Shown here: positions 44,172-54,420 of the stretch, in pieces
How positions within the stretch are numbered: the stretch's first letter is position 1
How the letters are laid out: each line of letters begins with the position of its first letter
Source of the DNA: Calamus simplicifolius
Lineage: Eukaryota > Streptophyta > Magnoliopsida > Arecales > Arecaceae
Assembly: GCA_900491605.1 (NCBI GenBank)
Contig: UESW01004758.1
Coordinates: forward strand, 193,916 to 257,915
Direction of reading: 5' to 3'
DNA: 64,000 nt
Notes under the pieces: generated by a model
The model's database searches: none
Told to the model about the DNA's origin: nothing
The model's input: the letters and a program-made list of their open reading frames with translations, nothing else
Translations under genes and position numbers: made by a program

Positions 44172-44981
44172 ATGCGATGGTCCACCGACTGTAGCCCTAA
44201 ACTGGTAGATGAACCGGCAGCGGTTCCCTTCTCCTTTCCCAGCCTTTCTTCTTCCACGGTCCATTCTTTTCCTTTTCCAACAATGCTCTCCCATGGGGCC
44301 AGGATCGCCTACTGGGGGTTTCTGCCGCGGAAACTCGCTTTCCAAGGATCTCATGCCACCGTGAACCCTGCCCTCCCTTCTCGCCCCCCGCCATTCGATT
44401 CCAAAGTCTTGACCTTCGTCTGGTGGATTTCGGGAGCAGGTCGTTTCTTAGACTGGTGATGAAAGTTAACGTGTAATCAGCGGCAATACCGCATATTTGA
44501 ATCCATGATTTTGTTCTTTGTTTTTTTTTTTTTTGTGGGGTTCTTCGAGTCGTTTCTTAAAATGCGAATGGTTGAAATTAATCTCTTTCGTACCATCAGG
44601 TCCAGCACCACCGATGTATATGCATAATTTTTTCTCTATATTGTGGGTTTAATGTTAGATTCTTGGAATTGAAGTGGATAAATTCGATGCATGGATGCAG
44701 AGAGATTGAGGAATGGAAATTCGAGCAGAGATTTTCGGGGACATATCTCGCTGAGCAGGTCCTTTCACGGTATTATTTGATTGATTTTTTCGATGTTTTT
44801 TTTGTTTCCAATTAATGGAATTTAGAGGGTTGGTTAATGGATTTTCTTACTATTTTCCCCCATTTTTTGTGGAATTGAAACATTAGGAACACAATACTTG
44901 GCTGCCAAAGATTACTGTGATGATGTACGCGGAGTGAGCAAGGATGCTAGCGGATCAGATATCAAGAAGGCATATGATGCG
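44172..44981 (+). pseudogene. DnaJ (GFA2-like) 5' exons, copy 2
   Basis: Second copy of the fragment at 32948. Exon 1 (44172-about 44440) is a leader in one open frame of 95 codons, with LPRKLAFQGSH. Exon 2 (about 44700-44770) and exon 3 (44887-44981), with AAKDYCDDVRGVSKDASGSD-IKKAYDA, follow. The J domain again stops before HPD. Unlike copy 1, it keeps a good donor, GCG|GTATGT, at 44982. The shared DYCDDVRG change shows that both copies descend from one altered ancestor rather than two captures. Confidence 0.7.
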
Positions 44982-45875
44982 GTATGTTTCTCAACGCTTT
45001 GAACCTGGGACAGTCGTCATATATAAAATTCATCTGCATCACATTTTCTTTTATGTGCTCGTTTTTTTTTTTTTTTTTTTTTCGAAAAGCTTTCCTTAAA
45101 TTTTTTTTTTTAAAGTTAGTTTTGCAACAGAAAAAATAAATTTGACTATATCTGGTTGACAAGAGATTTTTGAGAAAAAATGGCTTTGAAAATATTTTTC
45201 TTTATTTGATTGAACATAATTTTATGTGAAAAAAAGTATTAGTTTGACTATAATACCTCTAAAATAAAGGTTGCATAATATAATATAATATAATATAATA
45301 TAATATAATTTAATATAATTTAATATAATATATCATATTATATTATACATGTTATAGTAATATAATATGAATATAATAGAGGCAATTTTGAACTATTGAA
45401 GCTAAATAATTTTTTAGTGGGATGAAAAAAAATAAAATACCACTCCCTCATAGGAAAACTTTTATGATGGAGAATGAAAAAAAAAAAAATGTAGGCCTCA
45501 TTAGCCATTTTCCTTTTTCCTTACAACCAAATACAAAAAAAATAAAATGAGGGTGAAAATTTTTTTCATCTTTATTTTCCTTCCAACCAAATGGCCCCTA
45601 AAAGTAAAATGCAAAGTTATGTGTCACATATTTCTGGCTTTCAAGTAATTCTATATGCCATTAGTTTGTAGATTTGTTGCTTGTTTTCATGGCATGATAC
45701 TACTAATTATGTCATCATGCTGTGTATGGAATTGCTTGCTTTCATACGGAATTGCTTGCTTTCACGTGAAACACCCTAATGGTCCACATAAATTCTGATA
45801 TTTTATTGGTCTGTCTATTCTTGATCACGGTTAGCTATATGAGAAATGGATGTGTAATTAGTGACCTTGTTTACA
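44982..45875. other. intron-like DNA between DnaJ and I9 exons, copy 2
   Basis: Contains poly-T runs, a taata-type microsatellite (45275-45345) and a block ending ccttccaaccaaatggcccc that looks like a MITE end. Copy 1 shares only the outer parts. Confidence 0.5.
45275..45345 (+). repeat. pentanucleotide microsatellite (ataat)n
   Basis: Runs of ataatataat with minor changes over about 70 bp. Confidence 0.85.
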
Positions 45876-46135
45876 GCCACCTTGGAACAGCGCCCAAGAC
45901 TTCAAAACGTACATCATCTATGTAGAACCCATTCCATCAGAGGATCTTGAAGAACGTAGGAAGGTGTACAAATCCTTCTTGCCAAGTGAGTCTCGATTAG
46001 TCAAATCCTACAGAATAATATCTGCCTTTGCTGCGATGTTAACGGACGAAGAGCTAGCCGATATAAAAAAGAAGGATGGCTTCCGTCGTGCACATCCTGA
46101 CAAGGCGATCTACATGATGCACAGCCTGACGAGGT
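45876..46135 (+). pseudogene. subtilase propeptide (Inhibitor I9) exon, copy 2
   Basis: Follows a tttacag acceptor. Phase 0 from it gives an open I9 exon: DFKTYIIYVEPIPSEDLEER, KSFLPSESRLVKSYRIISAF, LTDEELADIKKKDGF, ending at a TGA at about 46135 after a short duplicated piece (atgcacagcctgacgaggtg). The usual WY in the family (and KWY in copy 1) is VY here, and FAAR is FAAM. DnaJ exon 3 ends in phase 0, so splicing 44982 to this acceptor would join the two frames. Confidence 0.75.
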
Positions 46136-46850
46136 GATCTACATAGACGTATAGTCATAAAATACCAGACTTTGTTTCTATCTAACATGGACCTAGAGGT
46201 GTTGGGCGGAGGCCATGAATTCAGTCCATGAATTCCTTTTGATTATTCTTTTTTCTTCTAATTATGAAAATTTCATCAGTCTTGGTTTTGCTTGCCTGGA
46301 TGAAAACTTGATTGAAGCTCCCAAGGGTTTAGCATCTTTAACATGGGTTGTGTTATAACATCAACCATTAAAATTAATAAGCTCAAATGCCCTTCGTGTG
46401 TCGCATCAAGTTGCAAACAACTTATTGTTTATGTAATGTTGGCTGTTACACGGTACTATAATCAAATTCCAATTTCAGTAATTGCGCCTTTGTAGGTTCA
46501 TGAATCCTTATAACCACTAATTCAATCAGATTGCTGGGCATTGTCAATCCCTTCGCAAACATAATACACCTACACCTAAAGGTGGCCATGTTGCATAGAG
46601 CATTCGTAGCTTCGTACTCTCCTCGAATATGCTCATATTACCTTGTTATTAAGGCTTTATTCTCAACTTTGTTATTTGAAGATAATTGACCTTGACCCCT
46701 TTTAGAATGGTGAGGATTAGCTTGGCTCTACTTTCACGTTTATTGTATTAGCCATTTGTATAAAGACTATGGATTGATTGATTCTACAACTCTTTACATG
46801 GCTATGCATGAATTTATGCACGTAGTTGGTTAGGACTTATGCCTTGATTG
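46136..46850. repeat. downstream flank of the DnaJ-I9 block, copy 2
   Basis: Matches 35768-36550 with several short deletions. At about 46850 it joins S1 sequence (tttgttcgtgaacataaatt). Confidence 0.7.
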
Positions 46851-47510
46851 TTTGTTCGTGAACATAAATTTTTTTGTGTTTCATTTTTTGTGAACCCGTT
46901 AAAAAAAAAAGAATAATGATGACCGTTTCTTTGAAAGATTAAATCTTCAAAACAATAATATTATAAAAAAAGCAAAAAACTTTAAAATGTAAATAACTTA
47001 TCCAATAAATAGTTTGGATGCCCATTTATGCATCCACCCCACAATTTTACCAGGTTAGTATTATCCATAATTTTATTAAAATCTATTTATAAAAATGCTA
47101 GAAACATATGCACTCTCGTTGTATGCATTAGAAATTAAATCTTTTGTATTTTATTTTCTTCAATTTTTATTTTTATTTAAATTTTATAGTTATTGTTTGG
47201 TGTAAATATATTTCCCAATGACTTAATGCAACATCATCTTTGTGAAACTTGTCACAGCAATCTCTTCCCTAGCAAAACTTGTCTTGTCACAGCAATCTCT
47301 TCCCTAGCAAAACCTGTATACTTATTTCTCTTTTTTTGCATGTTGAAGTGGAATTTGATCCATTTTGCCATTGTGTCTTGGATTGAAAGACGATGACAAA
47401 ATGGTTGGGCTTCTGTCCTCACCGTTCTTCTATACTCCTCTTTTCTATCTTCTTCTTCTAGCTTAGGTATAGCAAGCCTAAATATATCTTAAATTTTAGA
47501 TTCCTTGTAA
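46851..47510. repeat. repeat S1, copy d
   Basis: Matches copy b from about 38965 through gaataatgatgaccgtttct and ttggtgtaaatatattt to the fold-back hairpin. A 36-bp piece (cttgtcacagcaatctcttc-cctagcaaaact) is tandemly doubled at 47248-47312. Confidence 0.7.
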
Positions 47511-47670
47511 CTGAATTTGGGAAAAGTCTTGGTACACTTCCTCGGTGCAGCATGGAATGATTCACCCGTGCACGGGATGGGCCTCCGACATGGGTCCGTG
47601 CATGAGCGAATCACCACGTCTGATACATGCCATACTGCATGTGTACAAAGACTTTTCCCTGAATTTGATG
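47511..47670. repeat. fold-back hairpin, copy 2
   Basis: aatttgggaaaagtcttggt-acac pairs with gtgtacaaagacttttccct-gaattt. Inside, gattcacccgtgcacgg pairs with ccgtgcatgagcgaatc. The arms have changed against copy 1, but the pairing is kept. Confidence 0.7.
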
Positions 47671-48293
47671 GGTTCGAACTTCTTTCTATAACCCATGGTT
47701 TTGCTAAAGTAGTAACAAGCCTCTTTTAGGATTCTCTTTGGTCCTCACCAAAAAGCCATGCCAAAACTAGCCAAACATGGCTTTACTCTAATTCACCATG
47801 CATTTTTTGGCCCATTAGAAAGCTGCCCTAAAAACTAGCTTCTCTTAGCCTTTCCATGAAGACAAGCTACTAATGTTCCTTTTTTTCGTGATGCATATAA
47901 ATTTGATTTAAGTTGGAACGTTAACCTTTAAAAAAATAGGTATCTAATTCTTAACCTAAAAAAAGCCCTTTGCATCAGTTATTAACCTAAGAAAATATCT
48001 TTAGATAAATTAACCTAAGAAAAATATCAAAGCAAATTGGGTATCTTCAAGAATTAACCTGATAAATCAAAATACTAATCTAAATGGATAAATTAACATA
48101 AAAATTAGCATAAAAAAATCAATAAAAAGCCTCGCCACAACCCAACGGTCACTATGTTGTACTACTAGGGTGGTGCCCGGTTATTTAGGGGCTAGTGGTG
48201 GAGTGTTGGCTAGAAGGTTCAGTTGTAACAATTATGGTGCCCATGGTAGCCCAATGAAGATTTTTCTCATAAACTTTTTTGAACATGGCTATG
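47671..48293. other. unassigned AT-rich DNA
   Basis: Repeated aattaacctaa / ttaacctaagaaaatatc blocks between 47920 and 48070. No gene seen. Confidence 0.4.
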
Positions 48294-48586
48294 GTGGCAA
48301 TATCGGTGAAGAATGATCATTCTTCGAGTTTTAGGTCAAGAGAAGTTGGCTCAACCGCTTGGGCATTTATCTATAAATAACCCTAATTTTATTTATTTAT
48401 TTTTTCAAAACTTAATATCATCTCGTGAATAAATGATTTCATGAAATCACTTTTTCAAGAGACGATTTGAATTCCAATTTTTTTAGCCTTCTCAAATTGG
48501 CTAAGTCATAATACGACGTAGCAATAAATTATTTATTGAATAGATGATTTTAAAATCATTTGTTCAATAAATGATTTTAACTCATG
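48294..48586 (+). repeat. leader repeat S0, copy 2
   Basis: Near-identical to 18899-19182 and likewise followed by the L1 ORF1 region. Confidence 0.7.
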
Positions 48587-50370
48587 AGAGAGAGAAAGAG
48601 AGAGACTTTTCCATCCTTCCTGATAAAAAACGGATGGAGTACTACTTCCTCATGTCTGAACACCTGCTTTAAGATTAGTGCTTCGGACTGTGGTCTTCCT
48701 GATCTCTTGCGAACTTCGACGGTGACTCTAATCGAACCTTCCCGAACAATGGCAAACACTGTTTCCTCAACTCTAACTGCTGCGGATGGATCCAAGGGCG
48801 GTGGGATGGCATGGAGACGGGCAGCGAACAACTGCTTTGTCTGGATTGCCCCGTTTCCTTCTTTGATAGAGGTTGCTGAGCATGATCTTCGCTTCCCTGA
48901 AGTCATCCAGGTTCCGGCTCAGGCCTGGAGGAAGAATCGCGTGGATGGGAGAAGTTGGCGGTCCTAGCATGGAGCTTCTCTCGTTGGGTACCGCCAGAAG
49001 CGATTGTTCGTGAATTTTGCCGAGCAGGGGTCTTCGGTGAGTTGATGCGTTTAGCCTAGCCCACCAGTACTACATGTTCTGGTTTTCTGATCTCCATGCC
49101 AAGGAATTAATCATGGGGAGGCTATGGGTTGCTAATGGTCAGCTGAATGTTGTTAAGGACTAGCGAGCGAAGTTTGTGCTGGTGGAAGACTCCCTTGTCT
49201 CTGCCCTCCTCTAGGTTCGATTGCCTAATCTTTCAATAGAGTTTTGGGCCAACAAAATCCTGCAGTCCATTCCATCGATGGTCGGGCCTTTTATGTTTTC
49301 TGATCCCTTCACTAAAGAGAAGAGATAGGTTGGATTTGCTCATGCTTGTGTCAGTGTTGACCTAAGCAAACCCCTCCGACCGAAGGTGAGGGTTCAAGGA
49401 AGCAAGCCCCGTTCTGGCAGCAGTTTTCGTATGAGCATTTGGATGGAATCTACGACAGCTGTGGCTCTCTTCATCTCGTCGGTCCCTGCGTCTCCTTGCC
49501 AGAATCCGCCACTTCCTCGGCTAGCCCTATGTTCGACTCCTAGATGGCTGCTCTTCAGCAGCGAAGGTCCCCTTACGGCTAGATCTTGGAGCCTAGAAAG
49601 AAGGCTCGGTCTGCTGTGAGCCATATTGTGACCGATCCTCCTCCTGTTCCATCAAACGGATGGCAAACTCCGATGAAGACTACTCATCGGTGACTCTCCC
49701 AAATTGGTCAGTCCCCTGCTCCCTCTGTTGTTGTGTCGAATTAGGGGTCCTAGAGTGCTGCAGGAAGCATGTCGGGGAGAGGGGAGTATGTCGATTGACA
49801 CTGTCCCTGTAGCCAAACCGAGAGTAGGGGTTCACAGGGTTTTCTGAACCCTGACTTGAACCTCTTTGCTCTCCTTGGTTCAGATAGATGGGTCGGGTAG
49901 CCTAAGGCCCTCAAGGATGCCAACCCTAGTCCATCGAAGAGGGCCAAGCCTGCGGAGCCTCTGTCCGAGTGAGTTGTCCCTAAGGCCTCTAAAGGAAAAG
50001 GAAAAGTTCCACTCTCAGGCCCAGGCAGTTCGCAGGACAACTTTACTTTTTTAGCATCCACGGATTCTACTCAGGGCCTTGGTGCTTTTCTTGGCACGGG
50101 GCCTAAGCATACCCGATGCAGGGCTGTGATCCCTTCAGGTGATGGGTCAGGGGTCACCCAGCTGCCTCAAGAGGAGGGACGAAGCCACGACTCTGCTGTC
50201 TATCTTCTTAAGGAGGCCATTCAACTAGATGTGACTGAAGTGGAAATGTGTTCTACCCAGATGTTGGACAGTACTGGACAAGGTCCTGTGGAGGGTACCT
50301 ATCCAAACGGCTATCTTTCTGATGAGGAGATGATAGGGGACCAAGTTGTGGCCCGACCCCCACAAGTCTA
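48587..50370 (+). pseudogene. L1 LINE ORF1, longer copy, broken
   Basis: A possible start (MANTVSSTLTAADGSKGG) lies at 48749, and its frame runs to 48967. From there the parts matching 19183-19721 follow with stops and frameshifts: EAIVREF at about 48990, GRLWVANG-like at about 49110, VRLPNLSIEFWANKIL at about 49215, FTKEKR at about 49310. Next comes a C-terminal region with a YEHLDGIYDSCG-like degenerate knuckle (about 49430-49470) and a Ser/Pro-rich tail to about 50370. ORF1 proteins of plant L1 bind RNA. The copy is inactive. Confidence 0.65.
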
Positions 50371-51043
50371 ATGAAGATTCTTATTTGGAATGTGAGAATA
50401 GCTTAGAAACCTTTGTTTCGCTCCTCTTTTGGGAGGCTTATGTACCTTCATAGTTTCGATATCTGTTTTCTGTTGAAAACTCGCTTGTCGGGTGCTAGCT
50501 TGGTTCGCTTGCGGAGAAAGGTTTCTAGATCTGGTTTTCTTATGCAGTGGAGTCTGTGGGCTTATCTGGAGGTATTTTGGCTCTATGGTGAAATGCTTCC
50601 ATTATAGTGGATACTTTTTATCGCTGCAATTAGCAGGTTGCTCTTATCATTTTTGAGGGGACGTCCGTCTTGGCTCCTCTCAGGTGTTTATGCCAGCACT
50701 GACTTTTGGGAGTGGCATGTGCTCTGGGCCAAGATTCTTTCACTGCTTGCTTAGGGATTTCCTCCCTCATTGCGAAAGATTTCAACTGTATTGTGGGAGC
50801 CAATGAGAATAGATGGGGTAGGCAGTTTGTTGGCTCCACGGGCACATCTGAGTTCAGGACCTTCATATCCTTTGCTGGCCTTCTAGATTTGGGATTATTG
50901 GGTCCCCAATTTACTTGGTGTAATAACCACCAGGGATCTGTTAGAGTATGGGAGAGACTTGATAGGGCTATGGCCACGGCCAATTGGCTTCAGCTTTATC
51001 CTTCTACCATTGTTACTCACTTGTTCAAGATTGCTGGAGATCG
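50371..51043 (+). pseudogene. L1 LINE ORF2, endonuclease domain, 3' truncated
   Basis: Starts MKILIWNVR, the usual L1 endonuclease opening (MxxLxWNxRG). After several frame changes it shows the later endonuclease motifs DFNCIVGANENRWGR, FISFAGLLDLGLLGPQFTWC, NNHQGSVRVWERLDRAMAT, and an IAGDR block where SDH is expected. It ends at about 51043, where LTR-like repeat L begins. No RT is left. With ORF1 and S0 it forms one damaged LINE of about 2.75 kb. Confidence 0.8.
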
Positions 51044-51834
51044 ATGGTTGTGACCAAAAACTTGAACAATTGCCTCGCTCCACTAAATGAGATACTTGGC
51101 ATGTAACACGTCATGCTTAAGATACCATCACACAATAAATTTAATTATTAATAATAAACAAAATACCCAAAATTTTGTTTTTTTTTGGTCTTGAAAAAAA
51201 AAACTTGTGATGTGCCATGGTCAGTCAGCAACCCTAAAATAATTAAAGAGATCAACTAAGCATGCTAATATAAATTTAAATATATAATTAATACCATAAA
51301 TACTTTAAATTAACATTATCAAACATATGCCTAATACTAAATCATGTGTAGAAAACAATATTTTTTTAAGTATCAAATAAAAATAATTTTTATTTCTCTT
51401 AGCAAGTAAAATTTTACTATACTTTCAAAGAGCCTCGATCAATAATTATGATCATATATAAACTTTACGGTAGGGCCATATAACAAAAATTACACTTAAT
51501 TCTTTGGCATAGTCACAAAATTAAAATAACATATATTCGTTATGAAAAGAGTTTCAATATTATAAGCCTTTATACAAACTCCGAGAGAATCAATTCGCAT
51601 ATCATAAACATAATTTGACTTAGCTTCCTAACATACACACGTTCAAATTGCTTATCTTTTCATAATTTTATAATTTACTAGAGTTTTAAGTGTTAAAACA
51701 ATTCATAACATAATTCTTAATAGATCTCACCATAAGCTTGATATAATCTAATCATATAAATCAACGACTTACTTGAGTTGATCGAATTTTCATATGAAAA
51801 GAATATGCAATAATATCATTGAAACCATATTCCA

Positions 51835-51898
<64 letters not shown>

Positions 51899-53295
51899 AA
51901 TTAAAACTAAACCTTTTCAAAATAAATTTTGCATAATTTAGCAATTATGGTAAAACCAAACATAAAATTTTTAAAATATAACAATATCTTATTCAAATTA
52001 TGAAATCCCATTTGTATTTAAATAACTGAATAAAATATTTACTAAATTCTAGCATATTTAATATTTTATAAATAATTAATAAATACTCTAATTATGATTA
52101 GAGCTACCTACCGTGATCCTCTTAATCCATGAACTAGGTCAAACCAGCTCCCATAGCATTCACCGACATTATTCAATCTTAATTCTTAATTCCCATGATT
52201 ATTTAATGCAAGAATCAATATTTGGATAGTTAAAAAGCGAACTTAATCCAGACCTGGCCTACACCCACCATCCTTTTCCGAATTAGATCTTGGAACAATC
52301 GAGCTCCAAGTAATCTAAGGAAAGAAATTAGGAAATTAATAAGCACACACACATATATCCACAATACAAGGGATAAAGGAATCCATTTGTTTTGGCTCAC
52401 AACTACAGGAAATGTCCGGATGAGGAGGTCATGGATGAAGGAATCCACCTAACGCCGGCCCACACCTCTACCGGTCGGTTGATCCATAATAAGAGTAATT
52501 TGATGAAATCGGAAGGATCCTTCCGCTACTACTCATCCTCACTGCCTACCATGGCCGACTCCAATCTTTTGATAGAGATCTGATCCACTACAAATCTCTC
52601 AATCGACCACAGACCTGGCCGAAATCCTCATGAAACAGGAATGTAAACAGAGCAGGGACCCTGTTTTCCTAAGCACCTGAATAAAGCTTAACTGATACCA
52701 GAATTTCTGGCAATCATACGACGATTAGTGGAAGGAAAACATAGGAAGGGAGGGAAGGAAGGCTTACCGGTGCATTGTCCGACGCTTCTTCCCCTGCTCT
52801 ACTTCACCCTACAATAGAGAACAGCATTCTCTCTTGAATTCTGGTGGCCAACGTTGTTGTCTAACCGACGAATCAAGGATGACCAAAGAAAACGAAAGAA
52901 GACCGGAGAAAGGACTTACCGGCTTGGTTAGGCTGCCGGATTTGCCGCTAAACCAAGGAAGAAGAAGGTGATGGAGTCCTACGTATTCTTCCCGTACGTT
53001 CTTCCACCGCCCAAATACTGATGCCTCTTGATTGAAGAAGGGAAAGCTCGAGGTGTTAAATTAGTGAGAGATGGGATGAGGCCTCCAAGCCTCATCTGAG
53101 TCTTCAGTAGGTTGGCGGAAGAATCCAAGCAAACTCATCTTCTCCGTTCGAGCAAGGAGTCCAGGTTACCTCCGTTGATTTGTTTTGTTCCTTTTTTTTT
53201 TTTTTAATTAAATTTGGTTGACTTGGTTCAGGTGGTCAAGCGGACCCGCCTGCTTTGGCTTGGATCGGATCAAAAAAATATCTCTAATTCTTTTG
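51034..53295 (-). repeat. LTR-like repeat L, copy 2 (about 2.2 kb)
   Basis: Non-coding. Read on the minus strand it has an AT-rich half (toward 51050) and a GC-richer half with ccggtaag and short exon-like signals (52400-53150), similar in style to long plant LTRs. It begins TG (TGTGACC at 51049 on plus), so its minus-strand end is CA. No flanking duplication or PBS was found, so the solo LTR reading is tentative. Copy 1 is at 42149. Confidence 0.4.
51840..51896. repeat. (AT)n microsatellite
   Basis: Uninterrupted at repeats over about 57 bp, inside repeat L. Absent from copy 1 because of the deletion there. Confidence 0.95.
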
Positions 53296-53393
53296 TTTTA
53301 GGTATATAGATGATTAGGAATGAAAATGGATAGGTACAGATAACATATAAGTACGTACATCTATACCCATATTCACTGTAAGAATATAGATAT
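53296..53393. other. left flank of gypsy element 2
   Basis: AT-rich, with ggataggtacagataacata-type motifs. The last five bases before the LTR are gatat; the partner duplication would lie beyond the window. Confidence 0.4.
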
Positions 53394-54093
53394 TGGTATG
53401 GCCGATTGGATCAAAGAGCCCGCGAGCTAATTCCTTGACGATTGGGCTCATCGCGGCCCACCTTGACTTCCGTATCGATCGCGGCCCGTCTAGGCCTCTG
53501 TGCCGGCTTCGGCATCAGCCACGGCCCATCTCGACATCCGCATCGGCTATGGCCCACCTTAGTCTCGGCGACGGACTCGGCCCGTCTCGACCCTCGCGAC
53601 GGCCATAGCCCACCATTGGTCTCGGCGATGGACCCGGCCCGTCTCGACCTCCGCATCGGCCGCGGCCCATCTCGACCTCCGCATCGGCCGCGGCCCGTCT
53701 CGACTCTGGTGTCGGCTTCGAGGTCGGCCTTTGTCTCGGTGTCGGCCTCGGCATCGGTTTCGGCAATGACCTCGGTGTTGGCCTCGGTGTCGGTTTCAGC
53801 AACGACCTCGGTGTCGGCCTCGGCGTCGGTCTCGGTGTTGGCCTTCGGCGACGGTCTTCCACGTCCAAGCTACGTGGCCCACTTCCCTCGAGAATGATGG
53901 ATCACGTTACCACGAACGTGCCTGGCGACGTGCGCAATGAACGTGCTTTCCCCTGGCACCACTAACGACGGATATGGCCCCACGTTCAGTCCCATTACTC
54001 GTCCTTTGCGGCACGTTGAAGACCAGAAATTAACAATCGTTTGAAAGGGACTTGACCACGACGAACGGAGGGTAAGAGGGATCCTCGAACAGG

Positions 54094-54100
54094 TATAAAA
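54094..54100 (+). promoter_or_regulatory. TATA box of 5' LTR (element 2)
   Basis: TATAAAA in gaacaggtataaaaggcccc, the same context as in element 1. Confidence 0.75.
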
Positions 54101-54175
54101 GGCCCCGGTCCTTAAGGTAGGGGGTCAAGCTCTATCGAATCATTCAAAAAATAATCATCCCTGTTCCCCAAATCA

Positions 54176-54233
54176 CTAATTTGGGCGTCGGAGGGTCCCC
54201 GCCGGAGTCACCGGTCCGAGACTTTTCTTGCAG
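54176..54233 (+). promoter_or_regulatory. conserved U5 box (element 2)
   Basis: actaatttgggcgtcggagg, then gtccccgccgg and a cttgcaggttcctg end, nearly the same as element 1 although the LTRs differ elsewhere. Confidence 0.6.
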
Positions 54234-54328
54234 GTTCCTGAGCAGAGGAAAGGGTCTCGCCATTCTCTCATAGGCCCGCGAGGATTTCAGCCCATCTGAC
54301 GCTCATTAAAAGTGATATGGCGGCAACA

Positions 54329-54350
54329 GATTGGCGCGCCAGGTAGGGGG
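54329..54350 (+). other. primer binding site region (element 2)
   Basis: gattggcgcgccaggtaggg right after the LTR; differs from element 1 at one position (t for a). Confidence 0.65.
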
Positions 54351-54420
54351 GAGCGTGAGTGGCAAGGCGTGTAGGGAAGAAAGTGACCAAGCTCTCACTC
54401 CCTCCTTACCCGAAGAAGAG

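Larger units (their letters stand above)
53394..54328 (+). repeat. 5' LTR of gypsy element 2
   Basis: 935 bp, starts TGGTATGG and ends CGGCAACA. U3 (53440-53870) is rich in degenerate repeats of cggcccgtctcgacctccgc and gtcggcctcgg types. TATA box at 54094-54100; U5 box at 54176-54233. Confidence 0.92.

Noticed and set aside
53393..53897. ORFs of 81-151 codons in the LTR of element 2
   Set aside because: Repeat-driven open frames in U3 (Ser/Val/Ala or Arg/Pro repeats) before the TATA box.
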